From the NCBI GenBank assembly GCA_013816855.1, contig JACDDT010000021.1:1-34579 (forward strand): a stretch of DNA of 34,579 nucleotides, written 5' to 3'. A program made the translations under genes and the position numbers. Positions within the stretch are counted from its first letter, which is position 1; each line of letters begins with the position of its first letter. The notes under the pieces are model-generated. The model was given only the letters and a program-made list of their open reading frames with translations. It did no database searches and had not been told where the DNA came from. This stretch comes from Gemmatimonadaceae bacterium. GTDB lineage: Bacteria; Gemmatimonadota; Gemmatimonadetes; Gemmatimonadales; Gemmatimonadaceae. This document shows, piece after piece, positions 14,652 through 23,200 of this stretch.

Positions 14652-16249
14652 TTCGATTCCGTCGTTGCGAGTCGTGAGGTATCAGGGAGAATACCCTGCA
14701 CACGAGTGACAGGCAAACCTGATCCCACCGCTCGCGCCGCGACCGGGCGATACCGAAGGGCTTCCGCGACGTGCCCCGATCTGATTTGATCCTCACTCTC
14801 GAGATCCGCGATCGTCCGGGCGACCTTCATAACCCGATGGTACCCTCTGGCGGAAAGGTGCAGAGATTCGGCTGCGTTGTGCAGCAGCGTGCGGGCGTCG
14901 CTCATCCAGTTCGCGTCTGAATTCAATGCGCGTCCGGTTGCGTGAGCGTTGCATTTGAAGACGGTCGTCTTTGCGTAGCGCTTCCGCTGTCTCGCACGCG
15001 CTGCTTCGACCCGCGAGCGTATCTCGTCCGAAGATCGCCCACGCGGGCGCGCCGCCAGGTCGGAAAGCGGCACGGCAGAGACGCGCACATGCATATCGAT
15101 GCGATCCGCGAGCGGTCCTGATATTCTCGAGGCATAGCGAAGAATGTCGTTCGGCGCGCAGTTGCAGACTGAGGCTCCGTTCCCCGCGTGTCCGCAGGGG
15201 CACGGATTCGACGCGCCCACGAGTGTAAAGAGCGAAGGGTAGGTCACCGATTGTGCCGCCCGGGCGATGACGACCCTTCCGTCTTCCATTGGCTGTCTCA
15301 ATCCTTCCAAAACGCTCCGCGAAAACTCGAGCATTTCGTCGAGAAAGAGCACGCCATTGTGTGCGAGACTTACTTCGCCCGGGCGGGGCGAGCTTCCCCC
15401 GCCAATCAAACCCGCTGCGGAGATCGTGTGATGCGGCGCGCGGAATGGGCGCATTGGACTTTCCAAACTCGATTCGTCCAGTACTCCGGCCACTGAATGA
15501 ATGGCGATGACTTCGAGCGCTTCTTCTTCGGATAGTGCCGGCAGGATAGTCGGCAGCCTCCGCGCCAGCATCGTCTTCCCTGCGCCAGGAGGGCCGACGA
15601 GCAGCACGTTGTGACCCCCGGCAGCCGCTACCTCCAGTGCTCGCTTCGCCCCCTCTTGTCCCGCTACATCGACAAAATCGTCCGCTTGGTCGCGCCGGGT
15701 GGGCGGCCGCGCGCTCGCCATTGTGACCGGCGCGAGCGATCTGGATTTTAGCTGCGCCACGAGTGACGCAAGCGATGGCGGGCTCGACAATGCAATCCCG
15801 GAGACCCGCCGCGCTTCATCTACATTCGCACTTGGCAGCACGAGATTCCGCGCGCGTACCGACAATGCGTACCGCGCAACCGGAAGCGCGCCTTTGACTG
15901 CGCGGAGCGACCCGTCAAGACCAAGCTCGCCGACGAAGACGACCTCGCGCACGGAAGCAGGCTCGAGCTGGCCTGTAGCGATGAGAATTCCAATCGCAAT
16001 TGGAAGATCGAACGCCGTTCCGTCTTTCCTTCTGTCGGCCGGGGCGAGGTTCACGGTAATCCGTCGTGGCGGAATCGCGAAACCCGAATTTGCGAGCGCC
16101 GAGCCGACTCGCTCGCGGCTTTCCTTCAGGCCGCCCGAAGGCAAGCCTACAATCGTCCACTGCGGCAGCCCTGCGGACGCATCGACCTCCACTGTGACCG
16201 CGTATGCCTCGACGCCCAATAGCGCCGCCGATTGTACTGCTGCGAGCAT
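14570..16249 (-). CDS. comM: YifB/ComM-family Mg-chelatase-like AAA+ ATPase with C-terminal extension
   Basis: ComM is a hexameric helicase that promotes branch migration during natural transformation in some bacteria. The 559-residue product has the N-terminal Lon-like ChlI domain (about 15-140, VEVDASAGLPQWTIVGLPSG, NLAPADRRKDGTAFDLPIAI), an AAA+ domain with Walker A GPPGAGKT (219-226) and Walker B GVLFLDEMLEF, the cysteine cluster NPCPCGHAGNGASVCNC, and the C-terminal Mg-chelatase helical domain. The family normally ends near residue 505. Here about 58 extra residues follow (Ser-rich, ending STHI), and the last 27 codons overlap the next gene. The ATG at 16249 is supported by AGGAG 6 nt upstream; 15 further in-frame upstream residues are not family-like. 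The role in transformation is inferred from the family. Confidence 0.92.
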   Translation of the reverse strand: MLAAVQSAALLGVEAYAVTVEVDASAGLPQWTIVGLPSGGLKESRERVGSALANSGFAIPPRRITVNLAPADRRKDGTAFDLPIAIGILIATGQLEPASVREVVFVGELGLDGSLRAVKGALPVARYALSVRARNLVLPSANVDEARRVSGIALSSPPSLASLVAQLKSRSLAPVTMASARPPTRRDQADDFVDVAGQEGAKRALEVAAAGGHNVLLVGPPGAGKTMLARRLPTILPALSEEEALEVIAIHSVAGVLDESSLESPMRPFRAPHHTISAAGLIGGGSSPRPGEVSLAHNGVLFLDEMLEFSRSVLEGLRQPMEDGRVVIARAAQSVTYPSLFTLVGASNPCPCGHAGNGASVCNCAPNDILRYASRISGPLADRIDMHVRVSAVPLSDLAARPRGRSSDEIRSRVEAARARQRKRYAKTTVFKCNAHATGRALNSDANWMSDARTLLHNAAESLHLSARGYHRVMKVARTIADLESEDQIRSGHVAEALRYRPVAARAVGSGLPVTRVQGILPDTSRLATTESKCSVVSADWDVSSSSSPGSVDGISTHI

Positions 16250-16255
16250 TGAACT

Positions 16256-16260
16256 CTCCT
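16256..16260 (-). promoter_or_regulatory. Shine-Dalgarno sequence fixing the comM start
   Basis: AGGAG on the minus strand, 6 nt before the ATG at 16249. It decides between this start and an in-frame ATG 45 bp upstream. Confidence 0.8.
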
Positions 16261-16337
16261 TAGGCTGAGAGAGTCGCAGCCGATCGTCGCGCATATGCCA
16301 TCGTCATAGCGCTCAGCGAACCCAACTTTTGCTAGGA

Positions 16338-16380
16338 CAAAAACAAAGCGGGGCGCCCTTTCGGACGCCCCGCCTTTTTC
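16338..16380. terminator. Bidirectional rho-independent terminator between the OmpA gene and comM
   Basis: An 8-bp perfect GC stem, GCGGGGCG (16348-16355) and CGCCCCGC (16366-16373), flanks a 10-nt loop. On the plus strand it is followed by CTTTTT. On the minus strand it is followed by TTTGTTTTTG, so it ends transcription of the OmpA-type gene and insulates comM. A second, weaker GGCC-rich hairpin lies at about 16390-16408. The rest of this 174-bp gap shows nothing else. Confidence 0.85.
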
Positions 16381-16423
16381 TGCTTTCAGCCGGCCCCTTT
16401 CGAGGCCGTCCGAAATCCCTGCT

Positions 16424-18157
16424 TTACATCTTCGGGACCATGATCATGTCACTGCCGACCGTCACGATACGGAAATCATCGCGGCGATTCTGCTGCCAGC
16501 AGGTCTCGTTGTGCTCCGTGCACACCGGACGCTCTTCGCCATAGCTGACGAGGTCGAACCGGTCTGCTGCAATTCCGTGGTCAACCAACCAGTGCTTCGC
16601 CGAAGCTGCACGGCGCTGGCCGAGGGCCAGGTTGTACTCATCAGAGCCACGCTCGTCGGCGTTGCCTTCGATGCGGATACGCATTCCAGGATTCGCGTTG
16701 AGCCACGGCAGCTTCCGCTCGAGTGTTGCCTGAGCGTCAGGTCTGATGTTCGACTTGTCGTAGTCGAAGTAGATCGGAGCGGTGATCGCGGTCGAATCAA
16801 CCGAGACCGGAGCCGTGCAAGCCGGATCCGTCGCCATGATGTTGCCGTTGTACATGCACATCGCCGGTGCAACAGCGACAGGTGCCGGCGGCGGCGGTGG
16901 CGGCGGCGGTGCTACGCAGTTCGGGCTCGAGGCAGGAATCGTCTCAAGACCAGCGTAGGTGCACATCGCCTGCGCCTGTGCGCCACCAAGAAGGAGGCTC
17001 AGACCCGCGCGGCCATGAAGATTCAGGTTCGCGCTTGGCTTGTGGTTCGGCATGTAATCGACGACACCGTCCAAACGGAGGGCGACGCGATTGGCAAGAC
17101 CGAAGCGGACACCGATGTCGCCGGTCGCGCCGTAGTTATACGTGTACGACGGGTTCGGCTTCACCGTGCCGTTCTCGAACTTGTAGCTGGTGCGGGTTCC
17201 ACCGGCGCCGATAATGAACTGGCTGCTATTACCCAATCCAAGCGGGATGTTGTAGAGCAGGCGCATCGCGAACGCGTGAGCGTTCACGTCAGCCGGACGG
17301 TTGAACGTTAGTGCAACCGGAGTCCGCGGAGCGTCATTGTCCTGCGGCGAATAGTAGCCGTCGCCTTCCAACTCCCACTTCGGATCGGAAAGGAACACAC
17401 CGACACGACCGCCGTAGCCGATCCCGTCCTTCGGGATCGCGTTCGGACGGCCTGCGTTGTCATCGAAACGGCTGTACTGACCGAACGCACCGACCTCGAC
17501 CGTGCCCGGAAGCGGGCCCGCGAGGTCGCTGTTCCACCAAATGATCGGGCCGTAGTTCATCCCCATCATCGAGGAGCCGCCCATCATGCTCGCAAGGTCA
17601 GGCGTGAACTGAAGACCAGCCTGTGCGCCGAAATCGAACTTGCCGTCATTAGAGGGCAGGTAGTTCGCGAAGCCGTCGAGTCTCAGCGCGAACCCGCCGA
17701 AACCAATGTTGACGCCGGCCATGCCGTTGACGCCGAACTGATACGTGCCCGGGGAGTTGTCATTCGGTCCGCGGAAATTCTCGAGCACTCCGCCCGCACC
17801 GACATGGAACGAGGGCATGTTCGCCATCGGGAAGCTGTACATGAGGCGTGCGGTAAGCGCACTCGCCTTCACTTCGCCGCCGGCAACACCGGCGCCGCCG
17901 AATTTAAAGCGTGCCCTCGCATTGGCCGGGGTGTAGGAACCGTCAGCTTCGAGGTTCCATGAAGGCGCGATGAACGCACCCAAACGGCCGCCGTAGCCGA
18001 TGCTGTTGCCGAAACCGGTGTCCAGGTTCCATTTGCTATCATAACGTGAATATTGGCCAAAGCCGCCTACCAACAACGTACCGGGCGACTGAGCCGCCGC
18101 CGATCCGCCGAGGAGCAACGCGGCCATCGCGCAGAGGGTCGAACTCCTTCTCAACAT
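16424..18157 (-). CDS. OmpA-family outer-membrane protein with two tandem beta-barrel units
   Basis: The 577-residue product has a signal peptide (1-22, cleavage AAA-Q), two consecutive barrel-like units and a C-terminal OmpA/Pal peptidoglycan-binding domain. Unit 1 (about 26-185) begins GTLLVGGFGQYSRYD, and unit 2 (about 217-388) begins GTVEVGAFGQYSRFD. Both then show IGYGGRxG.F, a W.LE.DG.Y strand, and LRLDG..(N/D)Y.P, indicating an internal duplication. After that come two Cys-bracketed mini-repeats (MCTYAG...C 398-414, MCMYNG...C 433-447) around a run of eight prolines, then the OmpA domain (about 461-567) with YFDYDKSNIRPDA and the binding block GNADERGSDEYNLALGQRRA (D501, R515/R516). 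It probably tethers the outer membrane to peptidoglycan. The ATG at 18157 follows AGAGG. A terminator follows the gene. Confidence 0.88.
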   Translation of the reverse strand: MLRRSSTLCAMAALLLGGSAAAQSPGTLLVGGFGQYSRYDSKWNLDTGFGNSIGYGGRLGAFIAPSWNLEADGSYTPANARARFKFGGAGVAGGEVKASALTARLMYSFPMANMPSFHVGAGGVLENFRGPNDNSPGTYQFGVNGMAGVNIGFGGFALRLDGFANYLPSNDGKFDFGAQAGLQFTPDLASMMGGSSMMGMNYGPIIWWNSDLAGPLPGTVEVGAFGQYSRFDDNAGRPNAIPKDGIGYGGRVGVFLSDPKWELEGDGYYSPQDNDAPRTPVALTFNRPADVNAHAFAMRLLYNIPLGLGNSSQFIIGAGGTRTSYKFENGTVKPNPSYTYNYGATGDIGVRFGLANRVALRLDGVVDYMPNHKPSANLNLHGRAGLSLLLGGAQAQAMCTYAGLETIPASSPNCVAPPPPPPPPAPVAVAPAMCMYNGNIMATDPACTAPVSVDSTAITAPIYFDYDKSNIRPDAQATLERKLPWLNANPGMRIRIEGNADERGSDEYNLALGQRRAASAKHWLVDHGIAADRFDLVSYGEERPVCTEHNETCWQQNRRDDFRIVTVGSDMIMVPKM

Positions 18158-18459
18158 AATGGTTTTCCTCTCGAAAGGTGGATACAGTCCTACCGGTACC
18201 ACAGGAACGCGATACGCTTTTAAGGCTTACAACGCCCGCGACGACTTGCGCAGTCGCAGAGCGTTGTTGCCGTACACATTCGCACTATACTAGCGAAACT
18301 TGGCATAAACGCCAGTGACAAATGTCTTTAAGTCGAAATTTCGTAAACATTTGACGTCTATACGTGCCGCTGTTCCCTGGTCCGTAACTACAACTTCCGG
18401 CCGTACTTGCAAGTGCTAAGCCACCAACATGATGCGAGCCTTCAAAGCCAGCCAAACCC
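18158..18459 (-). promoter_or_regulatory. AT-richer upstream region of the OmpA gene with a nested dyad
   Basis: This 302-bp gap carries no gene. It is visibly AT-richer than its neighbours at 18280-18360. A nested dyad lies at 18319-18353: outer arms CAAATGT (18319-18325) and ACATTTG (18347-18353) around the palindrome CGAAATTTCG (18334-18343). Downstream in transcription order is a -10-like TAGTATAGT at about 18284-18292 (minus strand) with no good -35, which could fit an activator-dependent promoter. The 5' leader to the ATG would be about 120 nt. No terminator is seen after the kinase gene. Confidence 0.4.
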
Positions 18460-20232
18460 TCATCTGGCGAAAACTCGGCCCAACCACCCTACTCGGCGGC
18501 GGCCACGCACCACGTTCATAGCCTCCCGCCATGACGACTGCATCTCGGACGCGTCACTAAAACGGCTCTCAGGCTCAGGCTCGAGCGCTCGCTTCAGCCA
18601 CTCACAAACGGCTGTGGGATAAGGAGTCAAATCGGCCAAGCGCCCCAGCTGACGCCCTAAGATGGCCGTCGCGTCATCACTGCCAAACGGCGATTTCCCC
18701 GAGAGCGCGAAGATCACTATGGCAGCAACCGAGAAACAATCGGACTGCGGCCCTTGAAGCTCGCCAAGCAGCTGCTCGGGTGCCGAGAATGCCGGCGTGC
18801 CCGTTCCGCCTGTAACGTCTTCGCCTGTGATGTTCGCGATTCCGAAGTCCGTGAGCCTCCATCTGCGATAGCGGTCGATGAGAATGTTCTCCGGCTTGAG
18901 ATCGCGGTGAAGAATTCCGCGTGCGTGCGCTGCCCCTAACGCATCGAGGACCGCATCCACCTGGGGCGCTATCTCGCTCAAGGTGCGGGGACCGCCGCGC
19001 GCTACGAGATTCGCGATCGATCCTTCTTCAGCGAGCTCCATCGTGTACCACGCGACATCACCCCTGCTGTCGAGATCGTAGATCGGCACGATTGCGGGAT
19101 GCGCGAGCTGAGCGGCGAGGCGCGCTTCGCGCCAGAATGCGCGCACCGCGTCATCGTCGCGTGCGATCTGGGGATGGAGCGCCTTGAGTGCCACCTCGCG
19201 CTCGAGTGAAAGATCGCGCGCGCGCCACACAGTGCCGAACCCGCCTTTGCCGAGCTGCGAAAGAATTTCGTAATCGTCGCCCACCGCCCAGCGCAGGCGC
19301 GCTTCTTCCCCCTCGTCGGCGGACGGGGCGGGCGCTTCACCGCGCATCACCAATCCCGTGCGGAGTGAGTCACCGCGGTCGACTGACCGCATTAGCGCGC
19401 CCAGCGATGGAAACCGGTCGGCGGGGTCGCGAGACAATGCACGATCGACTGCCTTCGCAAGCACGTCCGGACACTCAGGGCGAACGAGCTTCACCGGCGG
19501 GATCTCGTCGCGTGGCGGCAGCTCGCCCGTGAGCGCGGAAAAGCAGATTGCGGCGATCTGCCATTGATCGCTCAGCGGACTGGGCTTCCAGCTCTCGCCC
19601 CATTCGGGAGGACGCGGGCGGGGCGAAGTGAGGGCGCGGAATTCATCTGCATTCGGCGGACGGGCACCTGCCGCGCCAGGCCTCGCGCCGGAGGGAATCG
19701 CGCCCTGCTCGATTGCCCACTGCCACTCCAGAACCCAAAGCCGTCCTGTCGGCGTCATCCACAACGCATCTGCGCTCAAGCCGCCGTGGGCGAGTCCCGT
19801 ATCATGCAAGTAAGCAAGTGTCGAGCAGCCGCCACGAATTACCTGAAGCACGAAAGGAATGTCGGCGAGACCGAGCCGGTGCAGTCGTGCGCTTACTGTT
19901 TCGCCCGTCACCCATCTCCGCAAATAACAGGGTCCGCGCCGGCCGTCGCCCTGTGCCATCCAGTAGTGATAAGTCGTTGGGATCGATGGATGACTTCGCT
20001 GCGCCAGCTGGCGGGCTTCGGCAAACAGCCACGCTGAATGCGCCGTATTCGGCACGGTGACCATCGCGAGCGAGCGCCCGAGGACGTCGACTACCTCCTG
20101 ATAATGCCGGTAGTCGCCGTAGAGCCCGTCTTCGCCCCACTTCCATCCCGGAGGCAGCTGCCATCCTTCGATGTGGATGGGAAGCCGCCGCGGCGAGCGC
20201 GGCTGCGGAGTTTCTGGGCGAGGAGCGGTCAT
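18460..20232 (-). CDS. Ser/Thr protein kinase: N-terminal pseudokinase fused to active Hanks-type kinase
   Basis: The 590-residue soluble protein has no membrane segment. Residues about 322-575 form a complete Hanks kinase: glycine loop LGKGGFGTVWRA, K350 in VALKAL, HRDLKPEN (D444), DFG (D462), TGTPAFSAPEQ and SDCFSVAAIVIFAL. Residues about 30-290 have the same architecture in decayed form. LAHGGLSADALWM stands for the catalytic loop (Asp lost), LWVLEW stands for DFG (Asp lost), and the beta-3 Lys is missing (LAMVTVPN), yet SDQWQIAAICFSALTGELPP and the RDPADRFPS end are kept. It is therefore a pseudokinase-kinase tandem, suggesting allosteric control in cis. The ATG overlaps the stop of the upstream histidine kinase by 4 bp, so the two are translationally coupled. 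Substrates are unknown. Confidence 0.92.
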   Translation of the reverse strand: MTAPRPETPQPRSPRRLPIHIEGWQLPPGWKWGEDGLYGDYRHYQEVVDVLGRSLAMVTVPNTAHSAWLFAEARQLAQRSHPSIPTTYHYWMAQGDGRRGPCYLRRWVTGETVSARLHRLGLADIPFVLQVIRGGCSTLAYLHDTGLAHGGLSADALWMTPTGRLWVLEWQWAIEQGAIPSGARPGAAGARPPNADEFRALTSPRPRPPEWGESWKPSPLSDQWQIAAICFSALTGELPPRDEIPPVKLVRPECPDVLAKAVDRALSRDPADRFPSLGALMRSVDRGDSLRTGLVMRGEAPAPSADEGEEARLRWAVGDDYEILSQLGKGGFGTVWRARDLSLEREVALKALHPQIARDDDAVRAFWREARLAAQLAHPAIVPIYDLDSRGDVAWYTMELAEEGSIANLVARGGPRTLSEIAPQVDAVLDALGAAHARGILHRDLKPENILIDRYRRWRLTDFGIANITGEDVTGGTGTPAFSAPEQLLGELQGPQSDCFSVAAIVIFALSGKSPFGSDDATAILGRQLGRLADLTPYPTAVCEWLKRALEPEPESRFSDASEMQSSWREAMNVVRGRRRVGWLGRVFAR

Positions 20233-23200
20233 CCGGGTCTCACCAGCGCGACGAGGACGCGCGCGCCTTTTCCTTCTTCGCTCGTAATTGCAATCTCGCC
20301 GCCCCAGTGCTCTATGATTCGCCGGCTACTGGCGAGACCCAGTCCGCTGCCCGTCGTCCGCGTTGAAAAATGCGGTTCGAATAGTCTCGTCAGAGCTGAC
20401 GCGGGAATTCCAGAGCCGTCGTCACAGGTTTCGATGGTCACTCGCTTCTCTTCTTCCCTCAACGTAATGACGACGCGGCGCGCTCCAGCGAGTCGCGCGT
20501 TCTCCAGAATGTTAAGCATTACCTCGCGCAGCTCTTCCGCCCGCGACATCGCGAGCATCGAGTGTTCCGCGCCACGGAGCCGCCACTTCACCTCGCCTTT
20601 TCCCATTTGCTCGAGCGCGACGATGTCCCGCAACACAGCGGACACATCGACGCGCTCGGCGGGAAGAAGATCAGCGGGCGCGCTTCCGTAACGGCTGAAA
20701 GAGCGCGCGATAGAATCGAGCCGGTCGATCTCAGAGAGAATCCTCGCCACGTTATCGTCGAGCACCTTGTCAAAGTCCGCGCGATTGTCTTTTCGCGCGC
20801 GTCTTAGATGCTGAACTCCGAGGCGGATCGGCGTGAGCGGATTTTTTATCTCGTGCGCGACCTGCCTCGCCATCTCGCCCCACGCGATGATTCGCTCAGC
20901 TCGCGCGACTTCAATGCGACTCAGCTCCAGATCCCGCGCGAGCCGCTTGGCGGCAACTCCGCTGAGCCACAATGCGGCTACTGCGCCCAGTGCCGTCGCA
21001 AACAGAACGAGCATGCCGAGATCCCGCCGCCGGCGATCCAGAACGAGATCGTCGCTGCGCGCGGGCGCAGACAAGATGAAGGGCTCCTCGTTGGTGCCCC
21101 TCGCGGCGCGATAACCGAAAAGCGCATCCACTGCTCCCACGCGCTGTTCGGCAGCGGCGGTCAGCTCACCTCGCACACCGATTTCCAGCTGCACGTCTCG
21201 CGGAAGGGCGACACCGCCGGGGGCAAGCGAGCCATAGAGTGGGTCGCTCGCTGAATCGAGAAACCCGGCCGAATAACGAAAGAGCGGCGTATCGAAACGT
21301 TCGCCGGCGCGCTGGAGATCGCCGGCCGCCGTTCCCGCGGAGAGCGTCGCGAGGGTTTCGTTGACGAGGAGCTCCCGGGTCTGGCGGTCGTCGGTGCGGA
21401 GCCGCTGGTACGACCACAGTGCGAATGCCAATGCCGGAATTATGAAAAAAGCGAACAGTGCGAGGGTAAGCCTGGCGCGATAGGTACGCGCCCATTTCGC
21501 GCCTCGCCTGCGGAGCAATCGCAAAAACGGCCGCTCCGCCGCCGCTCCTAACAACCACAGCAATCCCGCCAATAGCACGTCGAGCAGAACGATTAGAATG
21601 CCACGCTCCCCGCGCGCGAAGATCGAGCGCATATCGACCTCGACATGGGCGCGCTTGAGGCCGGCAGACGTGGGGATGAGACGGTCACCGTGCCATTGAT
21701 CGTCGATGCGATGCCAGACGACGCGGCCCATGTCAGCGGGCACGCCCCTACCTCCTTCAGGCATTGTCACCGTGTAGGGCGGATCGCCCCGCACCGGCGG
21801 TGAGACGCCGAGCAGCGGCGCAAAAGCAGGCGCGCCGACAAGCCGGGTGTGAGGCAGGACGATGGTCGTAGTGATGGCGCCATCGGAGTGCACCGCGGCG
21901 CCGGCCATTTGAACTCCGATGGTGCCAAGTACGGTAGTCACTGTGCCCGCCGCAGGAAAAGCGGATGACGACACAGTGCTAGACGAATCAGTGGCGCCCG
22001 GCGCGAGGTCGAGACGCGCTACGCGTTGGGAGCCGCGGCGGGTTTCGAGCACTACTGGAAATTCGGCGGCGCTCAGCTCGGAGGAAGAGTACAGCCGCAG
22101 TAAATCCGCAGCGCTGGCGGGTGTCTTCGCGCGTGAGAGATCCTCGAGGAAGCGTCGAACCAGAACGTCTTCCGATTCATCCACTCGCGTGAGCGCGGAG
22201 AGATCGCGCTCGGCCAATCGCATTCGCTGGCGGGTAGTGGTAACCCAAAGCGCAGCATTCGTCACTAGCGCGGCGATGAACGCGATAGACAATACCGCGC
22301 GTGCCGAAAGCATACTCGCTCGTGCAAATGCCATTCGGGCAAGCGATGCAAACGCGATGAGCACGGTGAGGAGAAATAGAAAAACTGGCAGCTCCCACGA
22401 GAGCCATAGTCCGGGAGTCGAACCCCACGAGGGCTGTCCAACGCCGCGCAGGATGTTGCTGCCGATGGCGAGCCCTGCGGCGAGTATGCAGATCGCGAGG
22501 GCGCCGGCAACCGGCCGGGGCATACTTCTCCAGCTTCGGGCGCGAGTCAGCGCAAACACCCCCATGAGGAGAAGGACCACTGTCGCAAGCAGCGCCGCTG
22601 CGTTCGCGGTGTATGGTCCGCCCACTCGAGAGAAGTAGAAAGCAGGATCGAAAGCCCGTGACGAGTTGGAGAAATCGCTCCACGGAACGAGTCCGGTGAT
22701 CACAAGCCCGGTGCCGATTGCCACGAGACGAAGCGCAAGGTCCTTCCGCTCTCGCCAGGCGGCGCCGAGTACGATCAGGAATCCAATGAGCAGAGCGACA
22801 CCGAGCAACGCTCTCGTGCGTGCCGCTCGCTCAAACCGGAGCTCCGCCGGATTGCGCGAGGAGGCGACGGCAAAGAGAAGCCCTCTGTTAGCGGCGGCAA
22901 CGATTGGAGCTGCAGCATCCGAAAGCGAATCCGCGGAAACGTTGAGATCGAAATGGACGCCGGCTTGCCGCCCGATTTTATTGACGAGTCCGTCCACGAC
23001 CCGCGACGCCGGAGGAAGGGCATACACGACGGTCGACGCGACGGCGCGCGCGCCGGACTTCTCGCGAACGACATGGAGAACGGTAAGGAACGCGTCACGA
23101 GTGATAGACAGAGGCGCGACGATGCCGTCCACTCTCACGCGCGGCTTCCCGACCCAGGCGCGCGGGGCCGAATCGAGGACGACTACCGACTCGAAATCTT

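Noticed and set aside
16511-17311. 266-residue plus-strand ORF
   Set aside because: Antisense shadow of the OmpA-type gene; biased composition, no motifs.
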